From Hemerocallis citrina (Eukaryota > Streptophyta > Magnoliopsida > Asparagales > Asphodelaceae), in contig CM030365.1 in assembly GCA_017893485.1 (NCBI GenBank), positions 48,605,712 to 48,669,711 of the forward strand: a stretch of DNA of 64,000 nucleotides. Direction: 5' to 3'. This document shows, piece by piece, positions 33,423-44,824 of this stretch. The stretch's first letter is position 1, and every line of letters starts with the position of its first letter. Under the pieces are notes generated by a model that had not been told where the DNA came from, made no database searches, and was given only the letters and a program-made list of their open reading frames with translations. The translations under genes and the position numbers were made by a program.

Positions 33423-34783
33423 ACAAGCTCCAATTTAACCATACAACAATTATTCAAACCCTAATATTAAGCTTGGGTTTTTAATAATTAAAAACAATGA
33501 ATAAACATGGAAAAATCTCAACTTTAAAATCAATCAAGCATGAATTTAAGAGCATACAATAAGTTTTAATTATCTCTACAAATCTCCATCATCTACTCTT
33601 TAAATTTATGACCATCCAATCAATTTTATAGATCCCAAATTAGATCTTTATCAACTAAAAATTTGTATTTGTATGTTCATGATAATCTCTAAGTCATAAT
33701 ATTATAACATAATTAAATACACAATCCATCATCATACAACAAGTTCATGAATCAAGATGAGTTATTTTATGTGTCTAACATCAATAAACAATTTTCTTTT
33801 TCATTTTTTCTTTTAACATGATAATCACAACACCGATGGAGTTTAGTTCCGTGAAAATATCAATACCACATGCATTCATCATGCATACATCCATCATCAC
33901 ATATTCAAACATGAACAACATACTAATTAAATTTTTTTTAGTCCATATGAATGTCCTAGCATGCTTTATATTTGATTCATCAAAACAATACAAGAGAGTA
34001 GAGGAACATCCACCTTAAAGTAGGAATCTTTGAAAATCAAAAAAAGCTCCTCCTCCAAAACTATGGATCAAATCCTCCAAACATCAAGAAAATCACCAAA
34101 ATATAGCAAACATAAGAGTAGCTGAAATCCTCTTTTCACGCTCTCTCTTATATAGTCGGGTTCTGGGAAAGTAAGGTTTTAATCACAGTTTTGCAATAAA
34201 GTCTCCAACAATCCCAAAATTGCATAATTATATATGTTTATTCAATTAAATCAATAAAATCAACCAAATATGGATATAATCTAATTTCTTAGAGCCCTAT
34301 AATGATAGCCGGCCCTAAAATGCAGTCAACCAATTTTATGTTCAAATTTCACCTCTAAACGACTATTTACAAAAAATGTCCCTTTCTTTCGAAAATTTAC
34401 AAAATTAGTTTTCTTTATTCAAAAAATTCCCAAAAATTCAAATATACCCAATAAAAAATAATAGGATTTTTTTATCGACTCATCATTCTAAATTCACACT
34501 TCAAAAAATATTTGCACATGTTTTGCATAGAAGTGTAATTGAAGAAAATAATAAAATTTACCATTCCTTCATCCAAATGAAATAAAAATAAATAATAAAA
34601 TTTAATGAACGAATAATATAAATAAATGAATAATAGTGATTTTATAATAATAATACATAGTATTACACGTGCTTTGCACATAAAAAAGAAATAGTAGTTA
34701 AGGAAAAATAATAATAACCCATTAATTTAATTGATGAATATAAATAATTCAAAATGATATCTCTTATTTTACAGGGTGTTACA

Positions 34784-35062
34784 CTTTTGCTCTCCTTTCT
34801 CTATTTCATAATAGAGAAAGGGGAGAGAGTGTAGACCCATTAGCTTAATATATAGTTATAATGTTACAAAAGATAGATAGAGATAAAGAGGTGTAGCTGA
34901 ATAGGTATTGTGGTTTTTCTTTCATAACATACATAAAGTGGGGAAGTTAGAGTTAGGGTTTGGTAGTTTGGTTGGGTTTCCACCTCCACCTGAGTAGGTG
35001 GACTTGTGCCTCCACCTTAATAGGTGGGCATCCACCTAATAGGTGGTCACAGTTTCACAACA
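34784..35062 (-). repeat. Copia 3' LTR, remainder
   Basis: On the minus strand the LTR starts TGTTGTGAAACTG at 35062, directly after the purine tract AAGGGAGAG, and runs to GAGAGCAAAAG at 34784; its last bases appear to be at 21393-21402 across LTR-E. About 290 bp in total, typical of copia elements. It contains several copies of CCACCT/AGGTGG (34980-35045) and a near-perfect hairpin at 34793-34832. Confidence 0.7.
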
Positions 35063-35484
35063 CTCTCCCTTAGATGCCCACTTTAAAATATTGCCTCATT
35101 AAAAACTTTCCTAAGTAAAAACCAACATTTGGGGAAAATCCTTAGTGAAAGAAAAGAGTACAACTAATTCTTCATGAATATGATTCTGCGAGGATCCGAT
35201 TCTTTAGGAATCTAAGTGGGTGTGGCTTACATTGCCTCATTAGAAACATTTCAAAGGGAAAACCAGTGGGAAGAAACCTCGTCGATGGAAAAGAGTACAA
35301 TGCACAAAGAAATTCTTTAGGATGTCTCCATTAGCATTTTCAAGATGCTTGCATCTGCAGGATGCTTACATCTACATGATGCTCTGCCTCAAAAACACTT
35401 ACATTTATTATATTTAGTTTTTACATCAACTTAAATGAAAAACCACACACAAAAAATAATACATTTAGTCATTACATCCCAGCC
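35063..35484 (-). other. Copia 3' untranslated region with polypurine tract
   Basis: A purine tract (minus strand GGGCATCTAAGGGAGAG, about 35063-35080) abuts the LTR. The rest has no coding character; it contains the near-repeated phrase TGCCTCATTA(A/G)AAAC at about 35091 and 35234 and small GATGCTTRCATCT repeats near 35345-35375. Confidence 0.6.
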
Positions 35485-37130
35485 CAAAAATTCATCAGCC
35501 TAGATTTATATGTCTATCTGCTGAAATCTTTTCATGCCAGTCTGGTATATTAACTTTTGAAATATGGACTTTGAGAGAGATTTTGTGAAGAGATCTATAA
35601 GGTAATCTGAAGACTTTATCTGCTTCACATCAATCATACTTTGTTCTTGAAGCTGGTGAGTGAAGAAAAATTTTGGTGAGATGTGCTTCGTCTTGTCTCA
35701 TTTGATTAAGCCTTCTTGAATTTTCTTTATACAATCTGTATTATCATCATAAATGATTGTAGGCTTGTTTGTGACTTATGGGAGCTCGCAACTCCCCCTG
35801 ATATGCTGAACTAAAGACCTTGACTATACACATTCTCTACTTGCTTCATGAAGTGCCACTTCTCAGAATGATTAGTCATTGTTGTTGCAATTGTTTATTT
35901 GACTGATCTCCATGAAATAACTTCACCACTGTTAAGAAAAACATATTATGTTTGTGATCTCCCCTTATGGGGATTAGATAAATAACCTGCATCTGTATAT
36001 CCAATATGGTCAGCACATTCATATGAATAATATAAACCAAGAGCTAGTGCACTGTGCTAAATAAAGGAGTGCGCCTATTGCACTAAATAGAGTACTCAGG
36101 ACCGAGAATATCTTCATTTTTTTCTTTCGGCCAATTCAGATCCTGGTCAACTTCTAGTGACCTGACCACCATAGGTGTACTGAGTAGATGACAATCACTT
36201 ATATTAAATCTTTTCAGGAGATTTTCAACATATTTGACTTGATGTAGTAATATTTCAATTTTACTATGCTCAATCTGCAATCCGAGACAAAATTTTGTTT
36301 TACCCTAGTCTTTCATCTCAAATTCTTCCTTAAGATAGCTAGCAGCTCTTTCAATCTCTTCAAGCGATCCGATCAAGTTTATATCATCTACATAGATGGC
36401 TCCTATGACGAATCCCTTTAGGGATTTCTATATGAATACGCACAGACATATAGGATCATTATTATATTCTTCCGTAGAGAGATATTCAGTGAGCCTATTG
36501 TACCACATTCTTCCGGATTGTTTTAGTCTATATAGAGCTTGTTTTAATCTAATACAGTGCATATTTGTAGACTTGGTTTCTGGTAATTTAAATCCATCAG
36601 GAATTTTCATATATATATTTCACTGTCTAGGTTACCATATAAGTATGCTATTATCACATCAATGAGTCTCATATCGAGTTTTTCAGAATTAGCGAGACTT
36701 ATTAGACATCTAAATGTGATGATGTCCATGACCAGAAAATATGGTTCTTCATAATATGTTCTTAATCTTTTGTGAGAATCCTTGAGCAACTAATCATGCT
36801 TTATACCTTTGGATCTCATTCTTTTCATTTATTTTTCTTACGAACACTCATTTAAAACTTGCAGGGTTTATTCCTTTTCGGGTTTGTACTATAAGACTAA
36901 ACACTCCACATTTTGCTTGGGAATCTAGTTCTGCTTGAATCACATGCTTCCATTTTGGTCAATCATGTCTCTTTCGACATTCAAGAATTGTTCGTGGTTC
37001 AGTGTTATCCTCATTTTCATCAACCTTTTTAATCTGCTACTGCATATGAGAAAATTCATCCATGACAGATTCTTTTCGATTCCAATTTTCTCTTGAGCAT
37101 GTGTAAAACACTGACTTCTCATTATTGTTA
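35485..37130 (-). pseudogene. Copia reverse transcriptase and RNase H, degraded
   Basis: RT: DVIIAYLYGNLDSEIYI (36607-36789) continues as MKIPDGFKLPE...LKQALYRLKQSGRMWYNRLTEYL (36428-36610), and YVDD is intact at 36383-36394 (YVDDINLIG). The connection (36083-36280) has VENLLKRFNI and STPMVVRSLEV. RNase H remnants (about 35510-36000) include TKHISPKFFFTHQLQEQ and the C-terminal DLFTKS, in frames with stops. The polyprotein would replicate the element via cDNA; here it is inactivated by several frameshifts and stop codons. Confidence 0.85.
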
Positions 37131-37148
37131 GGTATCGATACCTCTTTC

Positions 37149-38586
37149 TCAGTCTCTTCTGAGATCTGAGACATCCTCGACTGGAGTTTTATGCTCTATT
37201 TTGGAGAAATTGAACCTTTGGTTCAAGACATCTTCTAAATCGTCATGAACTCTCTCTACATGAGATGCTACTTCAGGCGCTGCTTCTTCAGGAACATTAG
37301 GGTGTGTTATGTTATTCAATCTCCTCTTCCAGTGAGCTGAATCTTTAGAACCTTTAGGTCTTCCATGTTTTTTATGTGGAATTATTTCATTTGCTACTTT
37401 ATTTGGTTCTTTTAGTATTTCTATTCTGACAGGTACATTCATAGTTGGTAAATGTGATTTAGTCACTTTTATAGTATCACTGAATGCATCGGGTAATTCA
37501 TTTGCAATAGACTGCAAATGAATAATTCTCGTAATTTGTTGACATTGGGGAGTTCTAGGGTTGAGATGAGATAAAGAAAGAGTATTTCATGATAATTCAC
37601 GACGTTGTTCTGGAACGAGGCATTTGTCTTCCTTTTTATCTCCCCCTAACGGCGGGAATATTGTCTCATCAAAGTGACAGTCCGCAAATCTTGCAGTAAA
37701 GATATCTTCTTTCAAGGGTTCTTAAAACTTAATAATCGAAGGAGATTCAAAACCAACATAAATTCTCAATCGATGTTGGGGACCTATTTTGGTTCTCTTA
37801 GGTGGAGGAATGGGGACATATAATGCACAACTAAAATTTTGAAAATGAGGAAGATTTGGTTGATGTTCAGACACTAATTGTGTGGGAGAGAACGGATGGT
37901 AAGATGTTGGCCTTAACTTGGTTAATAATGCAACATGAAGGATTGCATGACCCCAAGTACTTACGGGTAAGTATGACTGCATCCGAAGAGGTATAGCTAT
38001 TAATTGGAGTCTTTTGATTAGGGATTTTGCCAAACCATTTTGGGTATGGACATAAGGAACTGGATGCTCAACTTCTATTCCTTAGGATGGACAAAAATCA
38101 TTAAAGGTCTGTAAGGTAAATTTAGCTGCATTCTAGTCTTAATGATATGATAGCTTGATCAGGTAAATGAGTTTCTAAGTTTGATGATTTGGGTCAAAAG
38201 ACTAGAAAATGCTAGGTTCCGGGACGATAAAAGACAGACATGAGACCATCTAGTAGAAGCATCGAGTAATACCATAAAGTATCTGAAAGGTCCACTATGG
38301 GGATGGATTGGTCCGCAAATGTTTCCTTGAATCCTATAACAAAAAGGAGGTGATTCATAATCAATCTTGAGGACTAAAGGTTTTATGATGAGTTTTCCCT
38401 AGGAACAACGGACACAGAGATGACCACTAGGTTTGTTGCAAGTTTTCAAAGAATGGTCATTGTAATTGGTTATAATCCTTCTCATCATTTGTAGTCCCAG
38501 GATGGCCTAGACGGTCGTGCCAAAGTTTAAAAATGAGGAGATCCATTGGTGTCTAGCCAATAATAGGTCATTGATTAGGAGTGGGC
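37149..38586 (-). pseudogene. Copia integrase and linker, interrupted by LTR-D
   Basis: From the right: the GAG-pre-integrase motif LWHDRLGHPG (about 38500-38525), integrase core pieces (FRYFMVLLDASTRWSHV at about 38230-38290), then PYPKWFGKI-type residues and MAKSLIKRLQLIAIPL (38033 downwards) and the conserved YVPIPPPKRTKIGPQHRLRIYVGF (37722-37840). 37149-37517 is the variable linker to RT, with a GRPKGSK motif. Stops and frameshifts throughout. The frame is cut at 38586 by TGTAACATCC of LTR-D. Confidence 0.82.
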
Positions 38587-39731
38587 TGTAACATCCTATA
38601 TTTTTAAATAATTAAATTGGTTTTCACGTGTTTCGCACGTGCAAATTAATGTGTGTTTTTAAGCTTTAAAAATTATTCTTATGTCATGAATCAATATTTT
38701 CTTCTCTTTTAAAATTAAAGCCTATTATTAATTCTTAGGCCTAATAGTCTATTTCTAGCCCACTTAAATAAATCAATTAATTAATTAGAGAGCTCATGGT
38801 TTTTAGCCCACCTATTTAGCCCACTAGTTAATTTTATTAATAATTAATACAACTTGTAGTGTAGGCTTGATCAAGTGGCAAATAAATTAACACTTAAATG
38901 AACAAAGGAATTTGTAGTATGCATGGAGAGGCACGTGCATTGCACATGCACGTGCAAATTGAATGAGAAAGGAGGGTGGCCGGCCCATAGCTTGGAGAGA
39001 TGGGGAGAGTGGAGGAGTGGTTACTTGATAATGGGTAGTACTTCTAACTCCCAAATGTATCCTAGCCCTTCATCCAAACTCGTCTCAACCCTTCATTTGA
39101 GCATGAGTTGTGTATAAATAGCTCCCATGGTCATTCATTTCTCTTCACACTTAGACTTTTCAACAGAAAGAAATTTTGTAAGAGAAAAGAAATAGTTGTG
39201 TGAGAAAAAGATTGAGTGTTTTTGTGTTTGTGTGCTCTTGTACTTGGAGGCTGGCTAGCATCACGAGGAGGAGAAAGAACCCGGACAACTCATTAAGGAG
39301 GTCTCGGTGTGCACTAGCATGGAGGAGAAGGCTCACAACTAGGGGAGACGATCGTGCTTTCAAGTAGTTCTTAGGATTTTTCTTTTGTTCTTCATAAGGT
39401 GGGTGATTTCTCAAACTTCTAATATGGATGCCATGGTAGGATTTTAATTAGTGAAAAAGTTAGAAACAAGTAGAAAATTGCCATATACTTGCTTGAAGAG
39501 ATTAGTAAGAAAGAGAGGAACTCTAGTTTATCTACATGAAAAAGTTAGTAAAATGAATTGGAATGTGTTAATTAAGATTTGTTATGATGCTTTGTTAATA
39601 TATTTGCATGCTAGAATACATATGAATTGATGAATCATGATGATATGAAAATTGAACTTATGAATGAATTATAGAATGCAAAATAATATTCATGAATTGT
39701 GAATTAAAATTGATTAGCTGCAATAAGTGTG
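38587..39731 (+). mobile_element. LTR-D, 5' part (U3 and leader), truncated by LINE insertion
   Basis: Begins TGTAACATCC inside the copia integrase. CACGTG occurs at 38625, 38636, 38932 and 38949. TATAAATAG at 39113-39121 precedes a probable start site near 39145. The leader contains a splice-donor-like AAG|GTGGGT at 39399. It resembles family A in plan (G-box cluster, plant promoter, GC-richer leader) but little in sequence. The LINE's short 3' oligo(A) end at 39732 interrupts it; the remainder would lie beyond the window. No coding sequence. Confidence 0.7.
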
Positions 39732-41260
39732 TTTTTTTTAGGAAACAGATAATTCCTTACGGCTCCAGCCATGAAAATAAATTGCATAAAAAATAAGAAG
39801 CATACAAAGACCCATTATACAAGGAGTAAAACAAGGAAAAAAACAAACAGCAGGCAAACAATAAGCCCTGAAAAACAGAATGCCGAAAACGAAGAAAACA
39901 AACAAGATCATACTACAAAAAAAATGAACAGACTGCAGGACACGAGACCCGACCACACAAACCAAACCCGCATCCACTCAATAGAACTCAAAAGAGGAGA
40001 TCCTACAATGCATCCTCACTCCATCTCCCTAGTAGCGGCTTGCCGCCGAATATAGCAGGTCAGCATGGTTGCGATAACGGAGAGGAAGGCCTAGCAAACG
40101 ACCAACCAAACTGCGCTGGCGCAGAGGGGGTTTCGAAGTGTGCCAAACCCAAAGAAAGTGTAACGCCCCGAATTCCATAATACACTGAATTCGGGATTCC
40201 ACAGGATCTTTACACTTCATTTAGTACAATTTTACAAGGAATTTAAAACTTTTCACTTTACATCGGAGTTTACATGAAACTTTACACTTTACATTGCACA
40301 ACGAAAGTAAATTTACAACATTTAAATAAATGTACAACAACATTGAATAATCTTTAAGCATCTGTTCCTCTTTAATCTTTATCATGTTATTTATCCTGCA
40401 TACAAAACTGTGGGTACGTCAGTTTATTCAACCGACGAACATTATACACGGCCATCCTCTCTATGCCAGAAATAGTATAACTCATTTTTCATATTTAACA
40501 AACACAAACTTGTCACATATCAAACTAAAGGAAATACCCTATTGATGTCGTGTTGTGATTGTGCACTTAGTCCTTACTGCAGTTATTTATGTTACATGAC
40601 ACTAATGCACACTTGTTCGGATTCTATGCATCCCATACTACATAGGTCCGAGGGCAAGCCTCTTAATCGTTCTTCATCTTGGTAGGGTTCAATCCCTCGT
40701 CATGACTTAATCTACTACTGTAACTACGGTGAGTATCCTAGATAATCTATGAGTACAAGCTCGTGTACAGAAAACCTGGAGGGGAATCCCACGCCATGTC
40801 TTGACTCATCAAGCATGCATTCTGTGGCAATTCAGCCTCCTTCATGGCACACGATCCTCTTGCAGTCACCAAACATCCCACAAGCGTGGCTAAAGTCCGA
40901 TCATTACTGAGTAGTGCCCATGCCATGTCTTGACTCATCAAGCATGCATTCTGTGGCTCACACCCGCACCGTAAACTCTAGTTCTCATACTCGTGTTTTT
41001 CTCTCACTTTCATCACGTCTCCACTATGTACTAATCCTTAATTTTTATTAGAATCATGAACAAAATCAAAGCTCTAGAGTTAGCCTCTCCACTAAAGTAG
41101 ACTTATTCATTCATTCAAACATGACCAATCTTGGTCTTTCATTTCAAATTTTATTTCATTCCTTTCCAATTGCCGGGGGAGACTTAGCTACTCTTTTGTT
41201 TCAATTCCAATTCACAATTTCCAAAATTGAGCGTTTCCAGCTCATAAGTTCATTTCATAA

Positions 41261-44200
41261 TGTAACCCCTGTTTTTCACTTTTGGTATTTTTGAGGGTAT
41301 TTTTCATTTTTGTGAATTATTATTTTCCATTGTATTTTTCGGAACAATAAAATTAATTATCTTTATTCTATAATATTTTTCTGGCTGTTTTGACCTCCTT
41401 TTGTTGATTGTGCGCCGTTTGGCCATTTTTCGACATTTTGAGCTCTTTTTCTCAATTTCTGGATCCCATTCCTGTATAAATATTATTTTAGGGTCATGGT
41501 GAATTTTTAGGAGAGTTTTGACCAATTTGAGATTTTTTTGGCCTTAAGGAGATTTTTAGGAGCTATAGGTTTCATTATATTTTGTATCTCCATTTGAAAT
41601 CTATTCAATATCCATTACCCAATTATATACCTATTGTTTTCTATTGATATCCACTACCCATTAACCCACATTTGATCTCCTATATATACCCCTAATACTA
41701 ATTAATCCCTAACCCTAATATTTTTCTCTCTCCCTCTCCTATTCCAAACTGGCCTCCACTTGAATCAATCCCGGCCTGCCTTCTTCAACCCTAGGCCGGC
41801 ATCCCCTTGATCTCTCTTGCCTTGGCCGATCACCCATACCTTCCCTCTCCATCTTTCTATACTACTTCGCTTCGATTCTACCTCGTCTCTCCTTCTTCTT
41901 GTGGCCGGCAAGCACCAAACCAGCACCACCCTCCACAAAACAGCACCTTTACACCTCTCTTCGCTGATTTGACAAGTGGGCACCTCCCACTTTGGTTCGT
42001 GTGTCAAGAGATCAACCGTTGGCGCGTTTTGTTCGTGGGTTTCGCTCGAAATCGCGTTAGAAGGCGTCTTGCTCGTGGATTTTCTTTGAAAGGCTTGGAT
42101 TCGTCGTGTTCGTCATCACAAAAAGGCAAGTAACTTGTACTTAAATTTCTTAGGTTGATACAAGTAGAAAGTTCACACATAGGATAGGTTGAGACTAGAG
42201 ACGGACAAAGATCATGTTTTTAATTGTGGGTTTCGTCTCTATTGTTCAAAACAGGCCATAGACGACTTAGGACATGGAGTTTGATAGGTTTGTGCCTTAG
42301 GATTCACCCAAACGCGATTTGATCGCGTATGCGACATATTGTGTACCCGATGTATGTTGAACACCCATATGAGGAATACTAGATTTTGACATGTTAGATA
42401 CCCTCCATTATGACATTTGGACCATGTGTAGACAGAGTTTTGAATTTGGAAGAGTTTGGATGATTTTTGAGGAAGTTATGACGTTTTGAAGTTTAGTTGA
42501 GAAATCTGGAAATTTGGATTGAACTGGATTGATTGTTGTTTTTACCTGAATTAGATTCCGAATCTCAACATGGCTATTTCTGAGTAATTTGTAGAGAATT
42601 GAATCTAATTTCTAATCCCACTGATTTCACCCTGTTTGGAGTTCGTATGAATTAGTTATGAGTATTTTAGTAACTGTATGCCGGTAGTTTCCAGAATCAG
42701 TTCGGGGTAGTTTTTGTGGACAATTTATTTTCAAGATCTAAGTTAGACATAATTTCATGCCACAAGATTTTGTCCAGTGCTTCACCATGATGTTAGGTAG
42801 TTCTCTGATTTTTGTGGTAATTAAAAGATGAGTTGTGAGTGATGCCTTACATCCTTTTCTATAGATCGCTTTTGCTGTAAACTGCATGTGATTGTATGTT
42901 GAATGCCGTATTCACCTTATTTCTAATTACTGTATGAATATTTTAATGGAGATATGAAAGTTGGGTAATTGTGTATACTTTCACCCTGTTTTGGCGGAAG
43001 TGGATTTTGATGCGCTGTGTGCAAGATATGCATGATTTTGTACAGCGGTGTTAAAGAATTTCAGATCCATCAAAACTGTATTATGTGTTACCTTCTATTT
43101 TTGAAAACATATCTATACTTCCTGGAAAAATATGAAAATCTATATTTTGAGACAATACTTATAGGGGATTACCCCAGAATTTTTGTGGATTTAATTAATG
43201 ACTTTGTATGCTGTTTTCATGTGGTTTAAGTTATTCCCCTGTTTTCTGGCTGTACATGAAAACTGTGTTGAATTGTGTTTTGAGTCGAGATGTTGTGAAA
43301 TAGCATATGGATTTATTATACCCGTTAGAAGCGTGTGGAAGTCTAGTTTTCAGATCCTTTGACGGATGATGATTTGCATGCCTGTAGATCTTTGGATCAC
43401 TGTTTTTGTACAAACTGGTCTTACTGTCCTGTTTATAAACATATACCATTTTGCTCGTATTTGTGGATGTTTGGTACCTATACTTACTGATCTAATTCCC
43501 TGAGTCTAAACCTGATTATAACCTGTTAGTTTGACATTATTTAGTACACTCTCATGCCTGTTGATGATCTTAATAATAAAAGTAACTAAGCCGGGGTCTA
43601 TGGGAAAGATCTAATAGTGGATAGTTCAGAAACGTGTACTCGGAAGGGGGCCCGTGTTTCCCATTTTGCTGTATGGACCTGTTGGTTCATGTACCTGTTA
43701 CCTGTTGATGCACGTACCTGTTGGTCGTGTACCTGTTGATTCATGAACCTGTTGATGCATGAATCGGATGATTCGTGTACCTGTTTTGATTCATGAACCT
43801 GTTACCTGTTTTCCTGTACCTGAGTATACTGCCCTCTATGGTCCACTATGAAATCTGAAACGAAACTACATTGACTGTAACAACCATGTGATAAAAAGAT
43901 GGCACATGAAGTGTTACCTAGATAGTAATAATACAAGATATTAATACATGATTACCTGTTACCTGTATACCTATTACCTGTACCTGATATATATCCTGTT
44001 ACCTATTTTCCTGATACTTGATACAGATTTACCTGATTACCTGAATACCTGATACTTATACATGTTACCTGTTTAACTGTTGACATATGTTTAGCTATAT
44101 CTGTTAGTATATCCTGTGATTAGATAGTGTCCATGTGCGTGTATCCTATTCTATTTGTGACCCGGACTTGCCATTGACGGGTACTGTGTTTTCTTCTTTT

Positions 44201-44649
44201 CCTTTTTCCTGCATTCGATGATTGCAGATTACGGTGGACAGATTCAAGAAGGTACCGGTGGTTTGCAGTATTAGTTGCTGATTATTATTCCTGTTAGAAC
44301 TTTATTCTGTATTCGTGAACTTGATTATTCCTGTACTTGAGACTTGAGTATTATTTGTATTTGGGCGATGTGACCCAGAATATTTGTTCCAGACTCTGTT
44401 TTTATTTGAGAACAAGATATTTGGTTTCAACTAATTTCTGTTGGTAAAATTATCTCAATGATGCATGTTGGTTCCACTCTTTGCTTCCGACTGTGATATC
44501 TATATTGACTCTGATATATGTTGACTCTGATATACTGTCTGTGATATATATTGTAAAGATTTCTGAAACAGCTTAAGGATGATTATATTCATTCGCTGGG
44601 CTTGTGTTACGTGCCCGTATTCTGTATTTTTGGAAAGCGGGACGTGATA
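41261..44649 (+). repeat. Element C 5' LTR
   Basis: TGTAACCCCTG to GGGACGTGATA; the terminal CA is mutated to TA here, while the 3' LTR keeps GTGACA. TATATATA at 41681-41688. The leader (41750-42130) is GC-richer and contains a 108-codon ORF (41807-42133) ending at the GC-type donor AAG|GCAAGT (42126). A tract of ACCTGTT repeats lies at 43670-44070. No protein family recognised in the leader ORF. Confidence 0.95.
43670..44070. repeat. ACCTGTT-rich degenerate repeat in LTR-C
   Basis: About twenty occurrences of ACCTGTT/ACCTGAT-type heptamers in irregular spacing, some with GATTCATGA or GATGCATGA between them. Duplicated in the 3' LTR at about 52005-52420. Confidence 0.85.
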
Positions 44650-44659
44650 GGGTTTTGAG

Positions 44660-44676
44660 TGGTATCAGAGTACCAG
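44660..44676 (+). promoter_or_regulatory. Element C primer-binding site
   Basis: TGGTATCAGAGTACCAG ten bases after the 5' LTR. The first eleven bases match the initiator Met-tRNA 3' end as in element A. Confidence 0.9.
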
Positions 44677-44824
44677 GTTTGGCTAATGTATTAGTTGCCT
44701 AATATATTAGACAAGCTTGGCTCGAACTGGAATCTGTGCAATATATCACCAACCATGCATGCAAAATTAAAATATGACACCAACACAGAATCTGGATGCT
44801 AACTGTTTTCGGTTTGTGCAGACT

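Larger units (their letters stand above)
21403..34783 (-). mobile_element. LTR-E (probably a solo gypsy-type LTR), interrupted by element B
   Basis: LTR-E sequence is 21403-21942 plus 33428-34783. The right end reads GGGTGTTACA (TGTAACACCC on the minus strand, a common gypsy LTR start). The left end is near ATGCTTC at 21403. CTTTT occurs on both outer sides (21398-21402, 34784-34788), compatible with a 5-bp duplication, with one extra A at the left. A TATA-like CTATATAA (34149-34156, minus) and a splice-donor-like AAG|GTGGAT at 34013 (minus) lie in the right part. A tRNA-like B-box segment (GGTTTCGAACC) lies at about 21716-21776. No coding sequence. AT-rich elsewhere. Confidence 0.65.
21393..38586 (-). 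mobile_element. Ty1/copia retrotransposon, 3' part, interrupted
   Basis: The left end TGTCACTTTT at 21393 follows Tat coding sequence directly, and the rest of the short LTR resumes at 34784. After the LTR and a purine tract (34784-35080), the minus strand encodes RNase H, RT and integrase up to 38586, where LTR-D interrupts it. Its own 5' LTR and gag are beyond the window. The target duplication cannot be checked because the right end is missing; the left flank is cggta (21388-21392). The join across LTR-E (CTTTT on both sides) is inferred. Clade not assigned. Confidence 0.75.

Noticed and set aside
39738..39977. 79-codon Cys/Phe-rich minus ORF at the LINE 3' end
   Set aside because: It is the T-rich LINE 3' untranslated sequence translated by chance; no family pattern.
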